From the NCBI GenBank assembly GCA_937139515.1, contig CAKZQI010000278.1, positions 1 through 36,717 of the forward strand: DNA of 36,717 bases, in the 5' to 3' direction. Shown in pieces: positions 18,151 to 26,447 of the stretch; the stretch's first letter is position 1, and every line of letters begins with the position of its first letter. The position numbers and the translations under genes are program-made. Below the pieces are notes generated by a model. That model saw only the letters and a program-made list of their open reading frames with translations. It was not told the DNA's origin and searched no databases. The DNA is from an uncultured Armatimonadota bacterium (GTDB taxonomy: Bacteria > Armatimonadota > Fimbriimonadia > Fimbriimonadales > GBS-DC).

Positions 18151-18952
18151 CCGTTAGCACCCCTTGTGTTTGTACCCGAGCAATCCTTTTTTGTGCGATT
18201 TCATAATACATAGGGTCTTTCTCAATACCAATCCATCGACGCCCCAGTTGGTGCGCTACAGCCACAGTAGTGCCTGTGCCGAGAAAAGGGTCTAAAACGA
18301 TGTCGTCTGGGTCAGAAGATGCAGTGATAATGATTCTTAACAATCTTTCAGGTTTTTGGGTTGGGTGAAGTGCTCGTCCATCTGCTCTGCGTATTCGCTC
18401 TGCCCCCTGAACAGATGGTAAATCGACGAAGTCTAAGAAATCGCTCATCTGTTTTGTGATGCCTCCAGCAGATTTATGAGGGTTAAGTGCCTTCACTGCC
18501 TCGTAGTTGAATTTCCAGCCTGAGCCTTTGGCAAACCAAACCACATACTCTGTGGCGTGGGTGAAAGTACGCCTCGTGAGGTTAGGCATCGGGTTCGTTT
18601 TGCGCCACGTGATGATATTATTGATTCGCAGTCCTACCTTTTTGCCTGCCATCACTACTTCACCGATGTTGTGGTAGGTACACGAGACATACAAGCTACC
18701 ACCTGGCATGAGAATGTCATTCGTCAAACTAACCCACTCTTGAGTGAACTGCCAATACTCTTGCTCGTCCCAGGTATCCCAGCCTTCATTCATTTTGTAA
18801 AACGGCCCGCCCGTTTGGTTGTTGACCAATGTAAGGGATTTGCCCGAGAGATTGTAAGGTGGGTCGGCATACACAAGAGCGACGCTTTCCCTCTCCACAC
18901 AGCTGCGCATTACCTCGATACAGTCGCCCAGATAGATGATGTTAGTTTTCAT
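18143..18952 (-). CDS. Site-specific DNA methyltransferase (DPPY, beta-type order), first MTase of the type IIS operon
   Basis: MKTNIIYLGDCIEVMRSC...LVYADPPYNLSG; DPFLGTGTTVAVAHQLGRRWIGIEKD; start probably 18952. Confidence 0.9.
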   Translation of the reverse strand: MKTNIIYLGDCIEVMRSCVERESVALVYADPPYNLSGKSLTLVNNQTGGPFYKMNEGWDTWDEQEYWQFTQEWVSLTNDILMPGGSLYVSCTYHNIGEVVMAGKKVGLRINNIITWRKTNPMPNLTRRTFTHATEYVVWFAKGSGWKFNYEAVKALNPHKSAGGITKQMSDFLDFVDLPSVQGAERIRRADGRALHPTQKPERLLRIIITASSDPDDIVLDPFLGTGTTVAVAHQLGRRWIGIEKDPMYYEIAQKRIARVQTQGVLTDG

Positions 18953-20720
18953 GCTCGTGCCTCTCCGACCAGAGTTCGATGCGTTCTGCGATTTTCCTGC
19001 TCCATTTTTCATAGTTCTCTACATTCTCTACTGCCAAGAGTTCATCCAGTAGACTCCCAAACAAAGTGTGGTCGTAGCTTCTTATGTTGTCTGCAATCGG
19101 TTCTAAAATCTGCCTGAACTGTTGTACTGTCAGTGGCACGATGCGCCTTCGAACACCAGCATACTCATACTTTACAGCAAACCAAAACTGAGAATAGGTG
19201 TCTGTGTGGATGCGTGGGGCGAGGAACAGGCAATACACTTTTTTGTCAGGGTGTTGATCCTCGTACTCCTTTAGGTGTCGCATCACAGGCTGGGTTTCAC
19301 GAATCCATTGCGTTCGCGAACAGTCTAATGTTACTTCTATCAGGAGATGGAATTGCTGGTAAACAACTTCAATGTCCGCTCGGTTGCCAGGTGCATGCGT
19401 TAAGGGGTTTCCATACGTGTCAGAGGGGTAATTAGGCTTGACATAGATCTCATCGTCTAAGATTACGAACAAGTCATGTACAAATTTCTCGAAATCCTCT
19501 GGCTTTAACTTAATAGGCTTTTTCATATCAGATAGCCGGTTTATAATCTCCAGAAGAGCCTGCCAGTTATGGCGGAGTTCCGCTCTCAATACATCTTGTG
19601 TTGATTCGCGCAGAGCCTGGCGCAACTTTGCCTCTAGCATCATGAGAGATTGAGTATCTGTATCGGGTGCAGGCAACTCAAGAAGGGCGGGGTCGATCAA
19701 TCCTAAGACTCGCGGCTCCTGTTTGATCACCTGAACCAGTGCCTCTAAGACGCGGTATATCTCGTGTTGCTGTTCCCAAGGCAGAGTAGGCTTGTCAGGG
19801 TCACCTAAATATTCAACATACTCATCAAGCGAAGAGAATCGCTCGGCTTTGGCGTCAAAAGCCTCCAAAAGCTGATCTACTTGAGCAGTTCGTGTGGGGT
19901 CTATCTGGATGCTATACTCGCCTCCAAATGTGTCACTCTTGACAAGAAGGAAACCAGTAAGATGGAAAGCACGCAGAATGTTATCCCCGTAATCCAATGT
20001 GTTCTTAAAATATTTATTTTGTTCGTCAATAGATTTATCCTGATAGAATTCTATAACCCAGTCCAAAGCGGATAATTTCCTATCTCGATAGGCTTCTACT
20101 AACTTGACATGCTCCGAGATACGGTCAGCTTGCAAAAGGGTAGGCACGAACAAGCAAAACTCATCACGAGTAATACCTGTGCCTGTTTTTTCTTGAAGTT
20201 CTTTGATTAACTTCAGAGTGCCTATAAACGGCTTTATGTTAAATCCAATCTTCTCGGAAAAGTCCCGATTGAGAGGGTTAGGGAACTGTAACTTCAGCAT
20301 CGCTCGAAAGAAAACTTCTTGGAAAGTCTCGGGGTTTTCCAGAATGCGCTTGCCGCTCGCTGTTATCTGAATTATTTTATCCACGCCGATTACCTTCACA
20401 AAGCCCAACTTTTTCAGCGGATTGAGTGATTGTCTGCCTCGCATTGGAGGGTCATTGTAGTGCTGGGCTTCGAACACTGTCTCAGCAGTTTGCCAATCTA
20501 ACATTACATCATAGTCGTTAAATAAATCAGATATATGTTCAGGAATAATTTGAGGTCTATAGAGTCGTGCCTGTATCAAAGCAATCTGGTAGTCTTTCTG
20601 TATTTGCTCGTTAAAAGGTTTGCCCTCGAACTGACAAAGCGTTCTCAAGAAACCCGATAGCCGCTCAGGGTTCCGGACCGTCGTTGACAGCGACCAAGCC
20701 TTCCTTCCAGAAGTTAGCAT
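18942..20720 (-). CDS. AlwI/BspD6I-like type IIS restriction endonuclease (large subunit or complete enzyme)
   Basis: N-term KAWSLSTTVRNPERLSGFLRTLCQFEG; C-term PLTHAPGNRADIEVVYQQFHLLIEVTLDCSRTQWIRETQPVMRHL...KKVYCLFLAPRIHTDTYSQFWFAVKYEY...RIVPLTVQQF resembles N.BspD6I/N.BstNBI as recalled; start probably 20720. Confidence 0.82.
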   Translation of the reverse strand: MLTSGRKAWSLSTTVRNPERLSGFLRTLCQFEGKPFNEQIQKDYQIALIQARLYRPQIIPEHISDLFNDYDVMLDWQTAETVFEAQHYNDPPMRGRQSLNPLKKLGFVKVIGVDKIIQITASGKRILENPETFQEVFFRAMLKLQFPNPLNRDFSEKIGFNIKPFIGTLKLIKELQEKTGTGITRDEFCLFVPTLLQADRISEHVKLVEAYRDRKLSALDWVIEFYQDKSIDEQNKYFKNTLDYGDNILRAFHLTGFLLVKSDTFGGEYSIQIDPTRTAQVDQLLEAFDAKAERFSSLDEYVEYLGDPDKPTLPWEQQHEIYRVLEALVQVIKQEPRVLGLIDPALLELPAPDTDTQSLMMLEAKLRQALRESTQDVLRAELRHNWQALLEIINRLSDMKKPIKLKPEDFEKFVHDLFVILDDEIYVKPNYPSDTYGNPLTHAPGNRADIEVVYQQFHLLIEVTLDCSRTQWIRETQPVMRHLKEYEDQHPDKKVYCLFLAPRIHTDTYSQFWFAVKYEYAGVRRRIVPLTVQQFRQILEPIADNIRSYDHTLFGSLLDELLAVENVENYEKWSRKIAERIELWSERHEHEN

Positions 20721-20734
20721 AGACAGAAGTATAC

Positions 20735-21628
20735 CTATCGCACGCGCCCAAGCCACCTCACGAAGGCGTCCTTGTAGTTCTTCAACAGGAACAGCGACGC
20801 CCGAAGTGCCAACCCCACCGGCACGAACGGACGCAAAAAGAACGGTGTCTTGCGCGCATAGTGCTTCTTGTAGAAGCGGTACATGCTGATGTGGAACACG
20901 CGGATCATGCGGTTCGCCACGAGGTCGGTACTGCGCCCAATCGCATGCACGATTTTCGCTTCAGGGTAGTAGACTACGCGCCCGCCCAACTGCCACGCCC
21001 GATAGCAAAGGTCAGTGTCCTCGCAATACATGAAGAACTGCTCGTCCAGCCCACCTAACCGCTCATAGAGTTCTCGGCGGATGAACAGCGCTGCGCCCGA
21101 AACCCAGTCCACCTCGCGTTCGCTGTTGTGGTCCCAGTCGGTCATCAGGTAGTCGCGTGTGAAGCGGTTGTTGGGGAAGAGCTTGCCCAGCGGGGTGTTG
21201 CGGAAGAGCGCCGCCGTGGGGTTCGGGAACTGCCGACACGAGTACTGCAGGCTCCCGTCAGGATTGAGGATTTTCGGACCGATAATGCCCATCTCAGGAT
21301 GACGCTCGGCATACGCCACCAACAAGTCGAGCGCGCTGGGCATCACAATTGTATCGGGATTAAGCAGGAACAGGTAGTTGCCCTGCGCGCCTTTCGCTAT
21401 CAGATTGTGCCCGCGCGAGAAGCCCAGATTCTGCTCACTCACTAGCAGACGCACTTGGGGGAACTCCTTCTCAATCATCTGCACGCTTCCGTCATGCGAA
21501 GCATTATCCAGTACGATGATTTCGTAGGGCACCTTGGGCGGGGTGTCCAAAATGGAACGTAGGGATTGGCGCAGATGCTCCCGTGCGTTCCAGTTCACAA
21601 TCTGAACGGTGAGAATCGGTCGCTCCAT
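20735..21628 (-). CDS. Glycosyltransferase family 2
   Basis: LTVQIVNWNAREHLRQSLRSI...EIIVLDNASHDGSVQMI; LFLLNPDTIV; FFMYCEDTDLCYRAWQLG. Confidence 0.93.
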   Translation of the reverse strand: MERPILTVQIVNWNAREHLRQSLRSILDTPPKVPYEIIVLDNASHDGSVQMIEKEFPQVRLLVSEQNLGFSRGHNLIAKGAQGNYLFLLNPDTIVMPSALDLLVAYAERHPEMGIIGPKILNPDGSLQYSCRQFPNPTAALFRNTPLGKLFPNNRFTRDYLMTDWDHNSEREVDWVSGAALFIRRELYERLGGLDEQFFMYCEDTDLCYRAWQLGGRVVYYPEAKIVHAIGRSTDLVANRMIRVFHISMYRFYKKHYARKTPFFLRPFVPVGLALRASLFLLKNYKDAFVRWLGRVR

Positions 21629-21748
21629 TCACGATATAGGGTACCTGAGTGTCGGCGGATCTGAATCCTTTTCGCAACCGCCTGCCTCTAACCCTATGAC
21701 ACCCACAAAACGGGTCAATCAAAACGAACTATACAAGGAGGAACGATT

Positions 21749-22918
21749 ATGGCAACTTCAACCAAAACCGCTATTACGGTAGCAGAGCTGGATGAGATGA
21801 TTGAGCAAGGCAATCAGTTCTTGCTCTTGGATGTACGCAACGCCGACGAGTTCGAGCGCTGGAAGATAGAAGGGCGCCATCCGTTTGAGACCATCCATAT
21901 CCCCTACTTCGCCTTCCTTGAGAACGAGGAGGAGAACATCGCCCGCGTGCCCAAAGGACAGCTCGTGGTGGCAGTGTGCGCGAAGGGCGGTTCGTCGGAT
22001 TATGTGGCGAACCTCCTGCGTGAGCGCGGGTACGAGGCGGTGAACCTGGAAGGCGGAATGATTGCTTGGGGCAACTACTATCGCACGCGCCGTATCCCAG
22101 ACACGGGCACCGACCTGGCAATCTACCAGATTATTCGCGTGGCACGCGGTGACCTCGCTTATGCGGTGGTCAGCAATGGCGAAGCGGTGCTGATAGACCC
22201 GACCCGCCACGCAGAGGTCTACACGAGCCTTGCCGAGCGCGAGGGCTTCAAGATTGTGGCTATCTTTGACACCCACGCGCACGCCGACCACATCAGCAGC
22301 GGTCCGCGCCTTGCCAAAGAGCTCGGCGTACCGTACTTCCTGCACCCCTACGACGGCATCCACCCCATCGATATGCTCCCTGCCACCTTTGAGTATGAGC
22401 ATCTGAAAGACAACTTCACCTTCAAGTTCGGCAACGCCACCCTGAAGGGCATCCATATCCCTGGACACACGTTGGGCAACATGGCGTTCTTGGTGAACGA
22501 CCGCTACCTATTCACGGGCGACTCCATCTTCATCGTGTCGGTCGCACGCCCCGACCTTGGTGGACGCGGTCAGGAGTGGGCGCCTATCCACTACGAGTCC
22601 CTCTACAAGAAGCTGTTGGTGTTGCCCGATGAGACGGTGGTGCTTCCTGCGCACTTTGCGATGGCGAGCAAGGAGGGGCGTGCCGATGGCACCTTCTACG
22701 ACACGCTGGGCAACATCAAGCGCAACAACCCGAAGGAGTACCTCGCACCGAGCAAGGAGGCGTTTATTGAGTTCATGCTCAGCACCCTGCCCGTGTTCCC
22801 GCCCCAGTATGTGGACATCAAGCGCGTGAACGGTGGGCTACTGGTGCCCGACGAGGAGAAGGCGAGCGAGCTTGAGCTCGGCAAGAATGTGTGCGCCTTA
22901 GCTGACGCATACAACTAA
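21749..22918 (+). CDS. Rhodanese (N-term) - ETHE1-like persulfide dioxygenase/MBL-fold (C-term) fusion
   Basis: Rhodanese LLLDVRNADEFERW and VVAVCAKGGSSDYVANLL; MBL DTHAHADHISSG, GHTLGNMAF, LFTGDSIF; AAGGAGG SD. Confidence 0.88.
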   Translation: MATSTKTAITVAELDEMIEQGNQFLLLDVRNADEFERWKIEGRHPFETIHIPYFAFLENEEENIARVPKGQLVVAVCAKGGSSDYVANLLRERGYEAVNLEGGMIAWGNYYRTRRIPDTGTDLAIYQIIRVARGDLAYAVVSNGEAVLIDPTRHAEVYTSLAEREGFKIVAIFDTHAHADHISSGPRLAKELGVPYFLHPYDGIHPIDMLPATFEYEHLKDNFTFKFGNATLKGIHIPGHTLGNMAFLVNDRYLFTGDSIFIVSVARPDLGGRGQEWAPIHYESLYKKLLVLPDETVVLPAHFAMASKEGRADGTFYDTLGNIKRNNPKEYLAPSKEAFIEFMLSTLPVFPPQYVDIKRVNGGLLVPDEEKASELELGKNVCALADAYN

Positions 22919-22947
22919 CTGAATAGCCTCAGTGCAGAGCGCGTTTC

Positions 22948-22972
22948 GGGGGGCGGTTGAAGACCGCCCCCC
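22948..22972. promoter_or_regulatory. Perfect 10-bp stem / 5-nt loop hairpin (GGGGGGCGGT TGAAG ACCGCCCCCC) between the persulfide dioxygenase and yeiH
   Basis: Direct inverted repeat; no U-tract follows, so an RNA-stability/processing or attenuating element is as likely as a terminator. Confidence 0.6.
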
Positions 22973-23026
22973 TCCGCTAAAGGGACTCATCAACCTAAAG
23001 CAAATATCAACAGGAGGTTTACAACG

Positions 23027-24235
23027 ATGGCAACGAACTCAGTCAGCACACCCACAGAAGCCCAGAAAGAAAATTGGTTGCTCAAGGCGTTGCTGGGTGT
23101 GCCAAACTGGAAGGGAGTGGTTTCTATTTTACCGGGCTTTCTGCTGTCGGTTGCGATTATGCTGGTGGCAATCCCGCTGACCGACCTGATTGGCAAGTGG
23201 GTGCTGAGCCTGCAAGGGATTGACCCGACGGGCAAGTCCAGCCCCATCTCGGCGGTATTGACCGCCATCGTAATCGGGATTCTCTTGCGCAACTTACTAC
23301 CGTTGCCCAAGAGCATCGAGGCGGGGATTACCTTCAGCACCACCAAAATCTTGCGACTGGGCATTATTCTGGTGGGCATCAAGCTAAGTCTTATGGATGT
23401 GTTCAAGTTAGGGGTGTGGGGCATCCCGGTGGTCGTCACGGCGATATTCAGCGGGCTGTTCTTCATCAACTGGATTAACCGCAAGTTGAACTTGCCCGAA
23501 CGACTGGGGACGCTCATCGCAGCGGGCACGGGCATCTGTGGGGTCACGGCGATTGTTTCCACCGCGCCTGCAATTAAGGCAGACCAGAAAGAGGTCGCCT
23601 ATGCCGTGGCGAATGTGACGCTTTTCGGGCTGTTGGGGATGTTCCTGTATCCGTACTTAGCACCCCATATTCTGCACACCTCGGAGCAGATTGGGCTGTT
23701 CTTGGGCACGGCGGTTCACGAGACCTCGCAGGTGGTCGGCGCCGCGCTGACCTACAAGGAGGTGTTCAACGACGAGACCGTGCTCAAAGCGGCGACGGTG
23801 ACCAAGCTGACGCGCAATCTGTTCTTAGCGATTGTGGTGCCCCTCGTGTCGTACCTCTACCTGCGCCGTATGGCGGTGCAGGAGGGCGGGCAGGCGAGCA
23901 AGGTCAACATCGCGAAGCTCTTGCCGTCGTTCGTGTTGGGCTTCATCTTGATGGCGGTTCTGCGCTCCATTGGGGATGCCTACATCGCCAACGGCGGGGT
24001 CGCCTTCGGTATCTGGAACGAGGAGGCGTGGAAGCAGTTCACGAAGGCGATTGGCGAAACTTGGGGTTCCCGTGCGCTGGGCACGGCGATGGCAGCTGTT
24101 GGGCTGGCGACCTCGTTCAGCGTGTTCAAGGGCGTGGGCTTGAAGCCGTTCCTCGTGGGGCTGATCGGCGCTCTGCTGGTGGGGGTCATCGGCTGGGCGA
24201 TGGCGTTCCTGCTGGGTGGCTTTGTGAAACTCTAA
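23027..24235 (+). CDS. yeiH: YeiH-family putative sulfate exporter (Cons_hypoth698)
   Basis: AGTGICGVTAIVSTAPAIKADQKEVAYAVANVTLFGLLGMFLYP; GTAVHETSQVVGAALTY; multi-TM. Confidence 0.9.
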   Translation: MATNSVSTPTEAQKENWLLKALLGVPNWKGVVSILPGFLLSVAIMLVAIPLTDLIGKWVLSLQGIDPTGKSSPISAVLTAIVIGILLRNLLPLPKSIEAGITFSTTKILRLGIILVGIKLSLMDVFKLGVWGIPVVVTAIFSGLFFINWINRKLNLPERLGTLIAAGTGICGVTAIVSTAPAIKADQKEVAYAVANVTLFGLLGMFLYPYLAPHILHTSEQIGLFLGTAVHETSQVVGAALTYKEVFNDETVLKAATVTKLTRNLFLAIVVPLVSYLYLRRMAVQEGGQASKVNIAKLLPSFVLGFILMAVLRSIGDAYIANGGVAFGIWNEEAWKQFTKAIGETWGSRALGTAMAAVGLATSFSVFKGVGLKPFLVGLIGALLVGVIGWAMAFLLGGFVKL

Positions 24236-24244
24236 GCCAGTATC

Positions 24245-24277
24245 GGGCGTGGGCAGTATGGCTCACGCCCCTTTTTT
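24245..24277 (+). terminator. Rho-independent terminator after yeiH (GGGCGTGGGC AGTATG GCTCACGCCC CTTTTTTC)
   Basis: 10-bp stem with one mismatch followed by a T-run. Confidence 0.85.
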
Positions 24278-24298
24278 CAGGTATATTGGAGACTGATA

Positions 24299-24451
24299 AT
24301 GCTAAAGAAAGCAATCCTGTGGACTTTGTGGACGATTGCCCTGCTGAGTTTATGGGCAGCGTTTTCAGCACGCAAGAATAACGATGCCTGCGAGACGCCC
24401 AGCGCCTGCCAATCGCAGTACTACTGGCAATCGCCCCTGCTGAACCGTTAG
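24299..24451 (+). CDS. 50-aa small membrane/secreted peptide (MLKKAILWTLWTIALLSLWAAFSARKNNDACETPSACQSQYYWQSPLLNR)
   Basis: Below the ORF track cutoff; basic N-term, hydrophobic core, two Cys in the extracytoplasmic part; stop at 24449-24451 overlaps the convergent glmM end. Confidence 0.45.
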   Translation: MLKKAILWTLWTIALLSLWAAFSARKNNDACETPSACQSQYYWQSPLLNR

Positions 24452-25812
24452 CCCCCCAACTCTGCGCGCACGACCTGAACCATCTGTCGGAGGCACTCGG
24501 CGACGAGTTCAGGCGTTTCAGCTTCCACCATCACCCGCACGGCGCTTTCGGTGCCTGAGGCGCGGATGTTGAGCCGACCGCGCTCGCCCAGTTTCGCCTC
24601 CACGCGCGCCTTCTCTGCGATGATGGCTTCGTTGGTTTGCCACGCGTGCTTGTCGCGCACGGGAATTGTCTCCAGCTTCTGCGGGTAGGGCGTGAACGGA
24701 TGCGCTATCTCAGAGAAGGGGCGCTGAGCCTGACGCAAGAGCGCCAACACCTCCAAGGTGGTGATAAGCCCGTCGCCCGTGGTGGCGCGCTCCGAGAAGA
24801 TGATATGCCCCGACTGCTCGCCCCCGATAAGGGCGTTGTGTTGGCGCATCGCTTCCACCACATAACGGTCGCCCACGCGCGTGCGCAGGAGTTGGATGCC
24901 TTCGGTTTGCAAGCGCCGTTCCATCCCCAAGTTGCTCATCTCGGTCGCCACCACCATCGGGGGGTTGAGCGTGCCCTGCACCTTGCGGGTGAGCGCCCAC
25001 AAGGTCATCACGGCGTCGCCATCCACGATTTGCCCTTTCTCATCGCAGAACAGCGCACGGTCGGCATCCCCGTCGTAGGCTACGCCAAGTTGTGCGCCTG
25101 TCTCGCGCACGGCTTCTTGGAGGCTCTCCAAGTGAGTGGAACCGCACTCGGCGTTGATGTTGTCGCCGTCGGGTTCGGCATAGAACAGGCTCACGCGTGC
25201 GCCCAGCTCGTGGAGCATCACAGGAGCGAACTGGCTGGACGCCCCGTTCGCACCGTCCACCGCAATGTGGAGACCCCGAAGTGGCTCGCGCTCGCCTGTG
25301 AGCTCGCGCATCGTGTGGAGCAGGTAGTGGAGGTAATGCTCGCTCTCGCGTTCGTCGTAGTGCCAAAAGCCGATTCGGTGGGGTTCTGCGTTGGGGAATG
25401 AATTCTGTTCCAGCAGTTGCTCTATTTCGGCTTCGTACTCGTCGGGGAACTTGTAGCCGTCGCCCCCGATGAGCTTGATGCCGTTGTCTTGGGCGGGGTT
25501 GTGTGAGGCGGAGAGCACGATTCCAAGGTCATAGTGCCCCTCACGAGTCAGGTAGGCGACGCCCGGCGTGGGCAAGACGCCTGCCGAGGTCACATTCACC
25601 CCAACCGCACACAGCCCGCTCACGAGCGCGCATTCCAACATCGCTCCACTGCGTCGGGTGTCGCGCCCGATGAGTACGCTGGGCGTGTGGTTAGGCTCGC
25701 TGTGTCGGAGCAGTTGGTGAGCAATCGCGCGCCCCAAAGCGAGCGCGAAATCAGGCGTGAGCAACTCGTTCGCCACACCGCGAACGCCGTCGGTTCCGAA
25801 ATAGCGTCTCAT
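24448..25812 (-). CDS. glmM: Phosphoglucosamine mutase GlmM
   Basis: RRYFGTDGVRGVANELLTPDFALALGRA; VLSASHNPAQDNGIKLIG; VAYDGDADRALFCDE; GGEQSGHIIF. Confidence 0.95.
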   Translation of the reverse strand: MRRYFGTDGVRGVANELLTPDFALALGRAIAHQLLRHSEPNHTPSVLIGRDTRRSGAMLECALVSGLCAVGVNVTSAGVLPTPGVAYLTREGHYDLGIVLSASHNPAQDNGIKLIGGDGYKFPDEYEAEIEQLLEQNSFPNAEPHRIGFWHYDERESEHYLHYLLHTMRELTGEREPLRGLHIAVDGANGASSQFAPVMLHELGARVSLFYAEPDGDNINAECGSTHLESLQEAVRETGAQLGVAYDGDADRALFCDEKGQIVDGDAVMTLWALTRKVQGTLNPPMVVATEMSNLGMERRLQTEGIQLLRTRVGDRYVVEAMRQHNALIGGEQSGHIIFSERATTGDGLITTLEVLALLRQAQRPFSEIAHPFTPYPQKLETIPVRDKHAWQTNEAIIAEKARVEAKLGERGRLNIRASGTESAVRVMVEAETPELVAECLRQMVQVVRAELGG

Positions 25813-26390
25813 ATCTCGATGTCCAGTCCTTTGTGGTCTGCTTGCGGTGGTTCGGGGCGTTTTGCCACAATCACTCGGCTGGGGCGGATGACGCGCTCGC
25901 CGAGTCGATAGCCCCGCTCCACCTCGTCGATGACGATTCCGTCTTCGTATTCGTCGGTCTCCACCCGTTGGATGGCTTCGTGCAGGTTGGGGTCAAACGG
26001 TTGCCCGATGGCGTGAATGGGGTGAATCTCGTAGCGTTCGAGCAGTGCCTTGATTTGGCGTTCGGTGAGGCGCACGCCTTCTAATAAGGGTTCCAGTTCG
26101 CGGGTCATCTCCGCTGCTTGGAGGGCGCGCTCAAAGTTGTCCAGAATAGGCATCAGCGATTCCATCAGCGACTCCAGCAGGAGGGCGCGCTGGCGCTCCA
26201 TCTCGTCTTGCTGGCGTCGGCGGTAGTTTTGGAAATCGGCGAGGGTGCGCAGGTAGAGGTTCTTCTGTTCCTCCAACGCCTGCTCCATCTCTTGCAGGCG
26301 CGCAAAGGCGTGTTCCAAATCGTCGGCAACCGTCTGCGCCTGTTGTTGCGTGCTCACCTCGTTTTCGGGTTCGTGCATGGTTGGCTCCAT
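25809..26390 (-). CDS. grpE: Nucleotide exchange factor GrpE
   Basis: LADFQNYRRRQQDEMERQR; PFDPNLHEAIQRVETDEYEDGIVIDEVERGYRLGERVIRPSRVIVAK. Confidence 0.95.
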   Translation of the reverse strand: MEPTMHEPENEVSTQQQAQTVADDLEHAFARLQEMEQALEEQKNLYLRTLADFQNYRRRQQDEMERQRALLLESLMESLMPILDNFERALQAAEMTRELEPLLEGVRLTERQIKALLERYEIHPIHAIGQPFDPNLHEAIQRVETDEYEDGIVIDEVERGYRLGERVIRPSRVIVAKRPEPPQADHKGLDIEI

Positions 26391-26447
26391 CGTCGCGCAA
26401 TCACCTCCTCGCGATGGCGTTTTGGGTTCACCCCTATACTATACCCC

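Noticed and set aside
24637-25401. 254-aa plus-strand ORF
   Set aside because: Fully antisense to glmM, no recognisable domain; typical GC-driven shadow ORF.
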